NCBI RefSeq assembly: GCF_011386835.1
Contig: NC_088795.1
Coordinates: forward strand, 118,871,434 to 118,935,433
Source: Chrysemys picta bellii
Taxonomy: Eukaryota > Chordata > Testudines > Emydidae
Length of the DNA stretch: 64,000 bases
Direction: 5' to 3'
Of the stretch, positions 43,736 through 54,280 are shown piece after piece (position 1 is the first letter of the stretch; each line of letters begins with the position of its first letter). The notes under the pieces were generated by a model. The model saw only the letters and a program-made list of their open reading frames with translations, was not told the DNA's origin and searched no databases. The position numbers and the translations under genes are program-made.

Positions 43736-44975
43736 GAATGGTTGCCACTATAAAAAGAAGAGATCTACTACTGAGTTTCTGTGCCACTTATCATAGAAAA
43801 TGGAAAGTAAATTCTAAAAGTTATACTACAGTCAAAGTGCTCAGAACTACTGGAAGGTCTGTAAAAGAGAAGCCAACGGAAATCAACACAGACTTGCAAA
43901 AAATCCACTGCTTCAAGTATACAGGCTTCATATTGCCACCTATGAAGACAACATGCTTCATCTTGAATCCCTCAAGCTCTAGTCTTTCTAGCTTTGAAAT
44001 CTAGTTTGACATTCGCAGTGAGAGTGAACATTATCAAGAGGAAAAAAGTTGACATGAAGCATATTTAAAAAAAAAAAAAGCATCATCAACTGAATATAAC
44101 AACGAGTAATCAGGATTAGTTGACTGTATTTGATTCAAAGATAAGAAGCCACTATTCAAAGTAGGCTTAATAAACAAACAGTGGAAATGTGAGATTTCTG
44201 AAAATGTCTCCTAGAAAGACAGACCTTGGAGGTTATTCCCTTTACAGAAAAAGTCCAACACAAGAGGAAAACTTAAATCTTGCAGACAACTCAATACATG
44301 TATTGAGCAGGTGTTTAGACGTCCCACTAGCAATCTTTACAGTAGAAGAGAAACAAGACTAACCATAATTATGGCCTTTTCTGATTTCTGTACAGAGAGA
44401 ATTTTATCAGAAGCAAAAAGTTAGACAACAATGAATATGAAAGCTCAAAGTTATTTTTCTTTCCTGACCTGAGCACTATCATTCAAGGGAGCTGCAGTGA
44501 CTGTCTATTGGTTTCAGGGTGGCGTTTAGAAAGAATTCACAATCTATAGGCCAGATTGTCTGACCATTACGTTGAATAGTACATTATTCTACATATAACA
44601 CCATTGATTTCAGTGATTCATTATTAACAAGGATGCTGAATCTAAATAAATAAATAAAGATATAACGTAAATGAAGACAAAGGGGCAGGTAGGCACTTGT
44701 TTCTTCTGTAACTGATTGAACAGGACATTGAATCAATACTATTAGTAACTGATCTATAAAATGCCTTTTGTAAGCTTCATACCTCTTCCAAAAACTACAA
44801 ATCATATCCATGTAGAAATCAGTCCTTTCATCACCAAAATGCGGACAATTCTGGGTGAGAAACAGCAACCATTTTAACAGCACCAGCAAAACTAAACATT
44901 TTAGGGAATGGCATTTTGAAGCGATAGAATAGTAAATGGAATTAAATTAACCATGTATTGAAATGTGGTCTAGGT
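43736..44975. other. Single-copy-looking sequence
   Basis: No exon or transposon end recognised. A13 near 44067. The minus-strand frame at 44584-44889 (101 codons) has no recognisable motif. Confidence 0.4.
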
Positions 44976-45117
44976 CAGTGGCTTTCAACATTTTTTTTAT
45001 TTGCAGATCCTGAAAAAAAAATTAAACGGCAATGCGGCTCTCTTTGGAAATCTTAAACATAGTTTGCTGATCCCCAGTGGTCCACAGACCACAGGTTGAA
45101 AACAAAACAAAATACTG
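44976..45117 (+). mobile_element. Short hAT element, TSD GTCTAGGT/GCCTAGGT
   Basis: The left end is CAGTGGCTTTCAACATT. The right part has GGTCCACAGACCACAGGTTG followed by AAAAC, then a short A/C-rich addition before ACTG. Flanks GTCTAGGT (44968-44975) and GCCTAGGT (45118-45125) agree at 7 of 8. Confidence 0.75.
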
Positions 45118-45125
45118 GCCTAGGT

Positions 45126-45978
45126 AGATGTTCCCTGGTATTGTGAAATTCTGCTGGATATTTATTGATCACAGGGTTAGAACCTTGGTTTTCTCTCTCA
45201 TTAAAATATATCTTTAACTAAACAAAAAGCAATAAAATGAAATAAGAGAAAAATGTAGAAATTATGCGGATGTGTCAGGGAAAATAAACCCTCAATTAGC
45301 AGAGAGTCTTTAATACTAAAACAAACAAACCAACCACACACGCACACCTTGGTCTATGCAATTTGTGAATTACAATTCCTGCAATATATGAAGTTCCCAC
45401 CTTAATATCATTCAATGTGGAGCTGATCTATAGTTTAATGGGTATTGAACTTCTAATAAACTTTAATCAGGCTTCCACAAAACAAGCTATATATTTAGGA
45501 TGCAACAGGCTTAATATAGAAAGTACTGTATATTACTTAATAGAGTAAAAAGCAGTCAGTGCTCCAGTTCTCTTTTTTATAATTTAAGAAATAATCAGTA
45601 CACATAATTAGTACATTCGATAGATAAAGAAAATAGATGAGTTATTACTGTAGCTAAGACTCAATAGATAATTGAAAAAAGAAATGGAAATGTCACTCAG
45701 AAATCAATAGTAGCTGTAAAAGAATCACTTATACAAGTGGCAAAAATGAATACATGTTGAGGAAATAAACCAATATACTGGAGGGAAAGGGGTTTTCAGT
45801 AAATCTGCTCAGAAATACAAACCGACTAATCTACATAGATACATACATAGGTGGGTGGTCGCATCATCCCCAAAGAACCTCCTGTTGGCCTTAACCACAT
45901 GGTCTTTTTAAGCAGTGAACCAGTAATTTATGCTCACAAAAATATAGTAAAAAAGGGTAAAGAAATGCTATATCTGAC
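45126..45978. other. Single-copy-looking sequence
   Basis: Nothing recognised apart from AT-rich composition. Confidence 0.4.
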
Positions 45979-46245
45979 TGTGACAGGGTGGAATAGGCCC
46001 TGAGGCCCACTGCAGGAGGTCTTGTGGCTCTACCACGCCTTGCCCCAGAAAAGGGCAGTAGAGAGGTCCTCCAAGCTGCTTCCCACATAGCCGGTCTTGG
46101 AAACCAATCAGGGCCCAGCAGGTTAGTATAAGAAGAGCTGCATGGCCACTGAGATCAGTTCCTTGCTAGAGGTGGAGGAGAGTGGATGGTGCTCCAGGCT
46201 GGCTGCTGGGACTCCATGAGGACAAGGCCCTGAGGTAAGGGGATG
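45979..46245 (+). mobile_element. LTR fragment with CCAAT and TATA boxes
   Basis: It begins TGTGACAGGGTGGAATAGGC. It has CCAATCA at 46104-46110 and TATAAG at 46127-46132, with the usual 20-base spacing, then GAGCTGCATGGCC and a GGTGGAGGAGAGTGGATGG segment. This is a retroelement U3 promoter. It is cut by a PLE tail at about 46246, so the LTR 3' part is missing or displaced. Confidence 0.55.
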
Positions 46246-46378
46246 AAGTAGGCTGTAGCCCACGAAAGCTTATGCCTAAATGCATTTATTAGTCTCTAAG
46301 GTGCCACAAGTACTCTGTTTTTTTGTTTGTTTGTTTTTTGCAGATACAGACTAACACGGCTGCTACTCTGTAGCTTGA
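46246..46378 (+). mobile_element. Penelope-like element tail fragment
   Basis: GTAGCCCACGAAAGCTTATG, then ATTAGTCTCTAAGGTGCCAC, then CAGACTAACACGGCTGCTAC is the plus-strand PLE 3' tail, diverged from the 4.7- and 27.2-kb copies. A GTTTGTTTGTTT run is embedded. Confidence 0.8.
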
Positions 46379-46740
46379 GTGAGAGCAACTACACTTCAGA
46401 ACAACACTGAAGTTCCACAGAGTGATTTAATGAACAGCACAGAGTGACTGGATCAGCAAAGTGATTAGAATTAGCTGCTGATGAGCTTTTGCATTCCTAC
46501 TGCATTAACAGCAACTCTTGAGCTTCAACTCATCGCCCCAATGGACCAGCTGGCCCGAGCTTAAAGCACCACTTAACTCGAGCTAGATATTTCTGTGTGT
46601 GGATGGAGGGGCATTAGGGATAACATTTGTGCTATTACTCGAGCTGATTGTGCTGTGAAGACACACCCTTACTAACCATTTCACTATACACCACTGGTGG
46701 CAGCATAAAGGGAATAGGTAGCTACCTGCTGCAGTGAAAA
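46379..46740. other. Probably old DNA-transposon sequence
   Basis: Segments such as CTTAACTCGAGCTAGATATT and ATTACTCGAGCTGATTGTGC look like decayed transposon interior, but no ends can be drawn. Confidence 0.3.
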
Positions 46741-46770
46741 GCTGCATCCACACTATACACTTGCGAGTTA

Positions 46771-47059
46771 GGCCTTGGCTACACTGGCAATTCACAGCAC
46801 TGCACTTGCTGCTCTCAGGGGTGTGAAACGCCCCCCCCCCCCCCCCCCGAGCGCAGCGAGTGCAGCGCTGTAAAGCACCAGTGTAATCAGCGCCTGCAGC
46901 GCTGCACGCTCACTCGCAGAGCTGCAAGCTACTCCCCTTGGAGAGGTGGAGTACTTGCAGCGCTGCAAGAGGGCTCTCGCAGCGCTGGCGGCGCGACTAC
47001 ACTCGCGCTTCACAGCGCTGCCACGGCAGCGCTGTGAATCTGCGAGTGTAGCCAAGGCC
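46771..47059 (+). mobile_element. Harbinger MITE, TSD TTA, inside another Harbinger
   Basis: Ends GGCCTTGGCTACACTGGCAA and (complement) GGCCTTGGCTACACTCGCAG are an excellent inverted repeat, and inner parts (TTCACAGC against GCTGTGAA) also pair. TTA flanks it at 46768-46770 and 47060-47062. The interior repeats a GCAGCGCTG motif many times and has a C18 run at 46831. Confidence 0.93.
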
Positions 47060-47289
47060 TTAGTGTGCAATAAAGGAGCCCCGTGCGCACTAGCTCACTC
47101 CCCGTCCACACTGGCAAGGCAGGTAGAGCGCTCTGACTCCGCGGCTAGAACGCTCCTGGTACCCCACCTTGGCGAGAGGAATAATGTTTGCTGCACCCCC
47201 GCTGGAACGCTGCGGCGCCAGTCTGAACGAGGAGTTGCATTACTGCTCTCTGATCAGCATCAGGAAACATCCCCAGGCAAAAAAGCCGC

Positions 47290-47586
47290 ATGCCACACAC
47301 ACCCCCGCCCTGCGGGGGGGGGGGGGGGGGAGGGCGGCCAGAGCCCCGGGGGGAGGGCGGCGAGCCCCGGCAGGGGCTCCGCTCTCCCCCCGGCGGCCAG
47401 AGCACAGGGCGGCGAGCCCCAGCCAGGGCTCGCTGCTCTCCCCCCCGGCAGCCGGGGGGAGGGCGCTGGGGGGGGAGGGCGGCGAGCCCGGCCATGGCCC
47501 CGCTCTCCCCAGGGGCTGGAGCGCCGTGCCGCCCCCCTCCAGGTGCCGCCCCAAGCACAAGCTTGGTGGGCTGGTGCCTGGAGCCG
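47290..47586 (+). mobile_element. GC-rich hAT (CAGGGCCGGCTCCAG family) with internal repeats
   Basis: The right part GTGCCGCCCCAAGCACAAGC followed by GGCTGGTGCCTGGAGCCGGG is the right end of the family at 20896 and 39204. The last bases run into a (GT)n tract, so the terminal CCCTG is lost. The interior has about three imperfect 55-60-bp repeats of GGGCGGCGAGCCC...CTCTCCCC (47331-47517). The left end is not clear. Confidence 0.6.

Positions 47587-47588
<2 letters not shown>

Positions 47589-47637
<49 letters not shown>
47589..47637 (+). repeat. (GT)n microsatellite, about 24 units
   Basis: Uninterrupted GT from 47589 to 47637 at the right edge of the GC-rich hAT. Confidence 0.95.
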
Positions 47638-47638
<1 letters not shown>

Positions 47639-47967
47639 TGGGAGGAGAGACGAGGGTCTGCTGCTGTCTGAAGTTACAAGGGAGCATGCTGACATGCTCT
47701 CAGCCCCCCAAAAACCCACTCTCTCTTCCCCCACATACACACAACACGCTCCCTGTCACACTCCACCCCGACCATTTGAAAAGCATGTTGCAGTCACTTG
47801 CATGCTGGGATAGCTGCCCATAATGCACCGCTGCAAGTGCCGCAAATGTGGCCACGCCAGTACGCTTGAAGCTGTCAGTGTGGACAGACTGCAGCGCTTT
47901 CCCTACTGCGCTCTCGGAAGGCTGGTTTAACTCAAAGCGCTCTACATCTGCAAGTGTAGCCATGCCC

Positions 47968-48385
47968 TATGGGATGTAGCTACACATCAATGAAAGGCTC
48001 TGGCAAGAGGGAGGCAGTGGCAAACTGCTCCAGCAGCTTCCTGCGGCAGGGGGCTCCACAGCAGGGAGCACCTGTAGCCTTTCCTCCCTGCCTCTCCCCT
48101 GCCGGTAGTGGGGAAAGGCTCTGGCAGCTCCCAGCATTGCGGGAAAGTTCTGCAGTGGGACACTACACTCCAAAAAATAGCAGTGTAGACAAGGGATGCA
48201 CTGCTTGGGCATACATAGAGCCAGGTAGGGTACATAGCCACAGAGTTTAGGCACGCCTTTACTCCTCTAACCAGTGCATCACCATCTACACTGCCATTTA
48301 CAGCTGTGATAGGGGGCCATGTAGTGTATGTATTCTACACACCACCATGAGGAGGGTGCAGACTAGATGTACTCTCAGATTATAA
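47968..48385. other. Possible further MITE
   Basis: TGTAGCTACACATCAATGAA near the left and TGTAGTGTATGTATTCTACA near 48320 could be decayed inverted ends of another Harbinger-like MITE with a GC-richer interior. No duplication could be shown. Confidence 0.3.
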
Positions 48386-48450
48386 ATCTGCACTTAGGAC
48401 GGAAGAATCCCATGCAGTGCTACAGACTAGGGATCGAGTGGCTAGGCAGC
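48386..48450 (+). mobile_element. CR1 fragment (65 bases)
   Basis: CTGCACTTAGGACGGAAGAA, TCCCATGCAGTGCTACAGAC and TAGGGATCGAGTGGCTAGG match the CR1 copy at 24100-24160 closely. It is cut on both sides. Confidence 0.8.
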
Positions 48451-48641
48451 AGATGTGCACCTGCTGTGGAGCAAGCCCCTGACCGCGCTCCTCAACTGGA
48501 GCGCAACAGCGGGGCAAGCCCCCAACCCCGCTAACCGGCGGTAGCGCCTTAGCGGGTGCAGCAGAGCAGTGGAGCTCAAAGGCCGGATTAAAAGGTCTGA
48601 CTGGCCAGATGCGGCCCATGGGCCGTAGTTTGCCCACCCCT
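48451..48641 (-). mobile_element. hAT end fragment (CAGGGGTGGGCAAACTACGG type)
   Basis: The right end on the minus strand is CAGGGGTGGGCAAACTACGG followed by CCCATGGGCCGCATCTGGCC. This is a known hAT-type terminus. The other end is lost at the CR1 fragment. Confidence 0.65.
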
Positions 48642-49139
48642 GTCCTTTTCAGTGTTTGTATGCTGTTGCAATATCTATTCACCAACTGGCCTCTTATATG
48701 ACATAGCTGTATTATGCCTAGCAGTACCAAGTACGTCAGTTAGGAAAAGTTACTCTTCATCTGCAGCAAAAATTCTTCTTTTGCACACAGTTCACATGGA
48801 TTAGAACTGTACAACATTCTGTTTAAAAAAAAAAAAAAACTTTAGATGAAGGAAAACAAAGTTCAACATTTTCATACACAGGTGCTATTGTCAGCCGCAA
48901 GTGTTCTATCAGACCACTTATTTTTGGTGCTTGACTTTACACACGTAGATTCGAAAATCAGAGATCAGTAAACTAGTTTTTACATGTTTAGAACTCCAAT
49001 ACTCAGATTATTTTTTAATTTTAAGAAGTTGTCACCCAATTTACTCAAGAGATTATTTAACCAGACTAAAAAACTTGTACGTCAGGTGTTAACCCAGAGC
49101 AACTCTTTTGTAGTCACATTACCTTAAAAATGGAGCTTT
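48642..49139. other. Unassigned AT-rich sequence
   Basis: Nothing recognised; A15 near 48825. Confidence 0.35.
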
Positions 49140-49310
49140 ATGAGCTGCCCATAATCTACAGCCCTGATCCAGCAAAGATTTACGCACAAGCTGTCTCGGG
49201 GGCTGGCTCAAGTCTGTGGAATAATCTCCTATAGGAACTAAGGACCCCCACAAAAATCACCACCTTCTGTTCTAAGTGCAAGGCTCATTTCTTTGACCTT
49301 GCCTTTTCTA
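49140..49310 (+). pseudogene. LINE C-terminal remnant
   Basis: After TCAAGTCTG a frame reads WNNLL, a stop, ELRTPTKITTFCSKCKAHFF, then DLA. The W-N-x-L-P-x-E-L-R...F-x-S-x-x-K motif closes many CR1/L2-type LINE proteins. Upstream matches are weak. Confidence 0.45.
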
Positions 49311-50481
49311 ATATAAATATATATTTGTAAAAAAAAAAAAAAATCCTCAACAAAACACTGCACTGCACATACTTCTCCCCATGGAGAGAGGATGAGACAA
49401 CAAATACGTGACAAATAATTGTCACATCGCTCCATGCACTAATGGATCTTAAGATGCTCAGCTACTACAATGATAGCCCTGTAGAACAGAATAGGCATAG
49501 ATTAGACCACCTATCTACTGTAGTGCCAATCAACTAATAGCAGTGCATGAAGATCACAAATAGGTATTTATTTATTTCTTCCATGGATTTCTCCAGGTCT
49601 ACATCTCACGTACAGTTGGTAAGTTAGTACTGGTGTACAGCTAAATTCAAAAATTCCAGGGTCAGCTGGGATCACTTAATCTTGCAGTCTTTTGGTGGAG
49701 CTCGCAATTTTCTCCTCAAAATGTTCACCTACCTCTATAAAGTACACTAATTAGAAAGAAAGGCACATGATAGCCCTATTGTGTACCCCAAAATAAAGTT
49801 GAAATAGCTGAGGATGGAAATGTTTACATTCTAATATTAAACTCTATCTTATATGATTGCTAAAACTCTTGTGCTTTTCAACTAGGAGGTGCAATTTTGA
49901 AATATATTTAGTTGTACATATTAATGATAGAAAATTTAGACTCTGTGCCAACAGAGTCTGGCAAGCAAGGAGTTAACACCATGTTCTTAATGTCTAGTTT
50001 TCTTGATGCCTGGGTAGCAGGGGGATAAAGCTAGCTAATAATTGCAAGGATTTGTTTAACAGGAGCTCATAAAGGAAAGGCTATATCTAGAAAGTAGGTC
50101 CCAGTCTCCCTAGTTACAGGAAGAGATACAAGCACACATAAGAGGACCAACTCCAGTTGAAGTTATTGCAAAATACCCTATTTAATGGGAGTAGGATGAG
50201 GCCTCAGAGCTGTAAAACAATCATGTGTCCTGCTCTCCCCGCTCAGGACTCTAGCTGCCAAAGGCCTTTCTCCTCTCAATACTCATGGCTCTAGCTGCCA
50301 AAAGGTCACTTCCTGCACAAAAACCCAACTAGGATATTTTTCCCTAAAAATTAAACTGATTCCCCCATTTTTGAACTCATCCCCATCCCAGTTTATTTTC
50401 TCAGCTATTACTACTTTTGCCTAACCAGTTCAGTGTTGCGTTACAAATGTTTGCCTCAGAATGATATGTGAATTGACTATA
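49311..50481. other. Single-copy-looking sequence
   Basis: No exon or transposon end recognised. A short direct repeat of CTCTAGCTGCCAAA occurs at about 50250 and 50289. Confidence 0.4.
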
Positions 50482-50500
50482 CAATAGCACCTCAGAGTTA

Positions 50501-51087
50501 ACTAGGGTTACCATACGTCCGGTTTTTCCCGGACATGTCCGGCTTTTCGGCAATCAAACCCCCGTCCGGGGGGATTTGCCAAAAAGCCGAACATGTCCGG
50601 GAAAATGCCGGCCAGGCACTTCCCCTCCCGCGGCTGCTCTGCTCCTCCCCTGACTCTTCGGCTCTGTTTAAGAGCCGAACTGCCCGAGCGCTACCGGCTT
50701 CGCGCAGCCCCCATGCCTCTGGACCCTGCGCCGCCGGAGCCCGGGAGGGGAAGTGCCCGGCTGGGGGCGCAGGGTCCGGAGGCAAGGGGGCTGCCCGAAG
50801 CCCAAGCGCTACCGGCTTCACGGTTTGCCAGGCAGCCTCCAGACCCTGCGTCCCCCGCTGGGCGCTTCCCCTCCCGGGCTCCAGCTGCGCTGGGGAAGCG
50901 CCGGCCGGGGGCGCAGGGTCTGGGGGCTGCCTGGCAAACCGTGAAGCCGGTAGCGCTCGGGCAGCCCTTTCCGCGTGGCTGGGAGTGGGAGGGAGGAGGG
51001 GGTGGAGTTAGGGCGGGGTTGGGGGATGGGCGGGGCCAGGACCCCGTGGAGGGTCCTCTTTTTTTATTTGTTAAGTATGGTAACCCT
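50501..51087. mobile_element. hAT-like element nested in the mariner-like element, TSD AGAGTTA
   Basis: The ends ACTAGGGTTACCATAC and (complement) AGGGTTACCATACTTAAC are inverted repeats. The target AGAGTTA occurs on both sides (50494-50500, 51088-51094); an eighth base differs. The interior is GC-rich with inverted blocks: GCTACCGGCTTCACGGTTTG at 50809 has its reverse complement at 50933. Long frames there are proline/alanine/glycine-rich shadows. Confidence 0.85.
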
Positions 51088-51175
51088 AGAGTTACCAACA
51101 CCAGAGTTACGAACTGACCGGTCAACCACATACCTCATTTGGAACTGGAAGTATGCAATCAGGCAGCAGTGAAGA

Positions 51176-51217
51176 CAAAACAAACAAACAAAACAAACAA
51201 ACAAACAAAAACAAACA
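51176..51217 (+). repeat. (AAAC)n microsatellite
   Basis: About ten AAAC units with single-base interruptions, within the mariner-like element. Confidence 0.85.
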
Positions 51218-51420
51218 CACCAGTACAGTACTGTGTTAAATGTAAACTACTAAAAGAATAAAGGGAAAGCAATTTCATTTTTTCAGAGTTACAAACATTT
51301 CAGAGTTACAAACAACTTCCATTAAGAGGTATTCATAACTCTGAGGTTTTACTGTATTTTGTAAACCCATGAAAATATTTTAAATAAATATCATTTACAT
51401 CAGCATTAGGGATCTTGGGG

Positions 51421-51540
51421 CAAGGCCGCCCGGGGGGGGGGGAGAGGGGGGCGGGCAAGTGGGGCAATTTGCCCAAGGCCCTGGGCCCCACAGGGGCCTT
51501 TGCTTTGCCCCAGGCCCCCTGAATCCTCTGGGCAGACCTG
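51421..51540 (+). mobile_element. Short hAT element, TSD TCTTGGGG
   Basis: An exact 8-bp duplication TCTTGGGG is at 51413-51420 and 51541-51548. The ends CAAGGCCGCCC and (complement) CAGGTCTGCCC pair imperfectly. The interior has GGGGCAATTTGCCC, a small palindrome, and a G12 run. Confidence 0.85.
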
Positions 51541-51548
51541 TCTTGGGG

Positions 51549-52800
51549 CAACACTTATAATAGAACAGATGACCTATAATAGACACATATCGAAGACTTC
51601 TGTTGTTTGAAAACAAGTAAAAGGAAAATATAGATATCTCAAGGAGTACAAAATTAATTATGCATAAAGAGAAGGGGGAATTTATGTCCCCGAAACAGAT
51701 TTCACACTAGTAAGTACTCTCAGCATCTTAATTGGATTGTGCTATTTCTATGTACCCAAATCATAGAGCAAAATTATTGGGCAATTCATCTTTTCAGGCA
51801 TGTCAGCCTAGCCTTAATAAGAATCATTATTCTGATAAAACAGAAAAACACGAGCACATTTTGGGTAATTGCATTTTAATACTTACAAATTTAAAATAAC
51901 CAATGACAAATCTCTTCTTCCAGCAGAAAAATTAACATTTATTATTTGTCAGACATTGCAAAGCAAAATCCTAATCAGTTTCTGATAACATCTAGCACAT
52001 TCAAACCTTTGAAATGTAGTCTTGCAAAATGATCAACTTCAAGCTGGTAAAACCAGGGACTCAAGTACCTGCTCATTGAAAACCTGTTGAGTTACAGTAA
52101 GAGTTTTATTTTGAAATAATGGGGGGGGGGGGGGGAAACATGTATAAAGCAAGTACAAAATGTAACTTAAGTACAGAAAATCGGGGATTGGATAGCTCGG
52201 GAAATTGGTAATGGGAAATGGAGACGTTCTCCTGTAGATTGTAGTCTGACTTCATCCCAAATCAACAGTAAGTGAAAGCTGACAGCTGTTGGGTAACCTA
52301 AGTGAAATTAATTTGTAGTCTCAACCCAATTATTTGTTGAACTGATTTTCACATCACACAAACATCACAACAGCTAGCTCCCCTCATAGCAGTACCAGCA
52401 GAAAGGCCAAAGACTGAATGAGCATGAAGACTGAAGCCTCTTACTCCTGGGATTAGAGGTGAGACACCATTTGGTTAGGCTGCATGAGCAAGTTTACTTT
52501 GTTGCTGCCCATGCTTTAGCTGTTTGGTGATGAACAGTAGCCTCCAGGGCAGTCAATCCAGCAACCTCCTCAAACAAATTCACACTGACGCGTGCATCTC
52601 TGTTAAACTATCAAAGTTGGTGCATGTAAATTAAATTAATACCATAAAATTAATAAAAAAACATTTCTAAGTAAAGATTGCTAGACTGCATACCCCTCTG
52701 CCAATTGTGGAAAGCAAAGAAATAAGCAGCTAACTCATTTACATCCCACTCATCAATCCTCCCTTCCATCATCCACAGACCACATGATACTAGCTCCTGA
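51549..52800. other. Single-copy-looking sequence
   Basis: No exon or transposon end recognised. G15 at 52121-52135. Confidence 0.4.
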
Positions 52801-53440
52801 CTAGAGCTGGTCAAAATTCAGATGGAAAATTCCAATAAATCAATATTTGGTTTTATCCCAAAACAGGGCGAAAAGTTGAAATATTTTTTTTCATGGATTA
52901 GAAAATTAAAAAAAAAATTAGATTCGGAAATGCTGAGAAGTATTGACTTTTTTTTTAAATCAAAATGAAACATTGTGTTTCTGTTCTCTTAAGCCAAAAT
53001 GTTCCGTTTCAGCTTGGTTCAACATTAACCTGTCCCCCCTGAGCTGCTACAGTGTCTCAAGGAGTTCTAGTTCAGGTGGCTTATGTAGGTAGGCCATTTA
53101 TCCGGTTTTAAGCCAGACAGACCTGTTTTTCTATAGTTCATCCCGGTCCATATAAAACAAGATGTGGTTTTCTCCAGTATCAAGGGATGCATGGAGGATG
53201 CCATTTTGCAGAGTGTGCTGCTCCGCCCCAGTGGAGAGAGGGAGGTGCATGATACACCAGGGCTGTTCATCCAGAAACGACAATTTGGTGCATCATAGAA
53301 AATGTAGTCCAGCCAGGGAGCTGGACCATAGAGGAGAATAGGGGCATGAGACATCAGAACTACCGTTCCTATGAGGCACTGAGACAGCTCAGGCAGACTC
53401 AGATTAATATCTAATTGACGCAAAACAAAAAACATTTAGA
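52801..53440. repeat. Inverted-repeat element with AT-rich arm
   Basis: GCTACAGTGTCTCAAGGAGT followed by TCTAGTTC (53045-53073) pairs with GAACTACCGTTCCTATGAGG followed by CACTGAGAC (53358-53386). An AT-rich stretch precedes it (AGAGCTGGTCAAAATTCAGA, AAACATTGTG). I recall related palindromic repeats (ACTACAACTCCCATGAGACA form) in turtles, but the superfamily is unknown. Confidence 0.5.
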
Positions 53441-54280
53441 CTTGGTTCCACACACTAAAATGTTTCAATTCAAGACTACCTGATCCAAATTCAAATATAG
53501 TACCTGTGTATTACTCCAGTTTGGCTGCAGCTGCTGACATAGGAAATATAGAACAAGGGAACTCTGCATAACTCCTGGCAATGTCAGCTTCACTGAAATA
53601 CTATATACAAGACTGTCTGCTCATTTTTTTCAATGGTGTGTTTAAAAGCTTCTGGATGCCTGGCTTCAATATGCTCTCTCACAGGTAATGTAAAGTAGCC
53701 AGAGAGCAATCCCCAGAGAAAATGAATTCAGCCAACTTTTACAGTGCTGTTCACAGAAAAGCTCCTAGCAATGATTTTTTGTTACTGCTTATTCTACCCA
53801 GAGATTCAAGAGACCCCTCACACGAGAAGAGAGCAGATTGGCTAATTGAGGTTTAAGAACCAGCCAACACAAAGCAATCAAGGCAGGTGGCCTGAGTTTT
53901 ATACACATGCTGGGGGCATTGAGTTTCAACAGATTCCAAAATTGCTTCAGAGGCGCTAGAAATTATGTATCAAATCAATTTTGGGGCTTCATCATCTCTC
54001 TAGCTAACATGGTCTTATTCTCCTGATTCTATGAAGATCAATGGAGGGAATGTACAGTCTAAATAGCAAGTTATCTGAGCTAATAAAGCATCCATCATTT
54101 GGTTTCCAACTACACTAGACAGGGTTTCAATTGGTTTTTTTTTTTTCCTTTTGTCATCAGAAGTGCCACTGATTATGTATGTTCCGGCCCACTTCCATCA
54201 TCTGAATGTCAGAAGATTTTTGAAAGCAAAGTTTATCCTTTCTGCAGTATTTGATTCCTCATCAGGATTCCCTCATAAGA
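53441..54280. other. Single-copy-looking sequence
   Basis: Nothing recognised; T run near 54137. Confidence 0.4.

Larger units (their letters stand above)
46741..47967 (+). mobile_element. Harbinger element containing two later insertions
   Basis: The right terminus (complement GGGCATGGCTACACTTGCAG) and the decayed left terminus (CACTATACACTTGCGAGTTA) define it. The stretch 47095-47220 matches the reverse complement of 1000-1130 (AGGCAGGTAGAGCGCTCTGA; CACCTTGGCGAGAGGAATAA). A Harbinger MITE (46771-47059) and a GC-rich hAT with a (GT)n tract (47290-47637) lie inside. No Myb or transposase remains; long frames here come from GC-rich repeats. Confidence 0.7.
50482..51354. mobile_element. Tc1/mariner-like element, TA flanks, with a nested insertion
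   Basis: The ends CAATAGCACCTCAGAGTTA and (complement) CAGTAAAACCTCAGAGTTAT are inverted repeats. TA flanks both sides (50480-50481, 51355-51356), as Tc1/mariner elements require. Between 51088 and 51354 typical sequence remains (AGTTACGAACTGACCGGTCA, ATTTGGAACTGGAAGTATGC), plus an (AAAC)n run. The 587-base insert 50501-51087 splits it. There is no transposase. Confidence 0.85.

Noticed and set aside
1040..47160. Shared STLARQVERSDS-type peptide at both 1.1 kb and 47.1 kb as a conserved protein
   Set aside because: It is a translation of the homologous non-coding terminal region of two Harbinger elements, not of a gene.
46946..47671. 241-codon frame and several overlapping 166-214-codon frames on both strands
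   Set aside because: GC-rich transposon and repeat sequence lacks stops in many frames at once. They include poly-CV and poly-TH from the (GT)n tract, and there is no conserved motif.
47000..48650. CpG island promoter of a host gene
   Set aside because: The G+C peak coincides with transposon interiors with identifiable ends; no first exon or TATA/Inr arrangement outside them is supported.
50535..51117. Overlapping 158-174-codon frames on both strands, alanine/proline/glycine-rich
   Set aside because: These are shadows of the GC-rich interior of the nested hAT-like element, which has internal inverted blocks.
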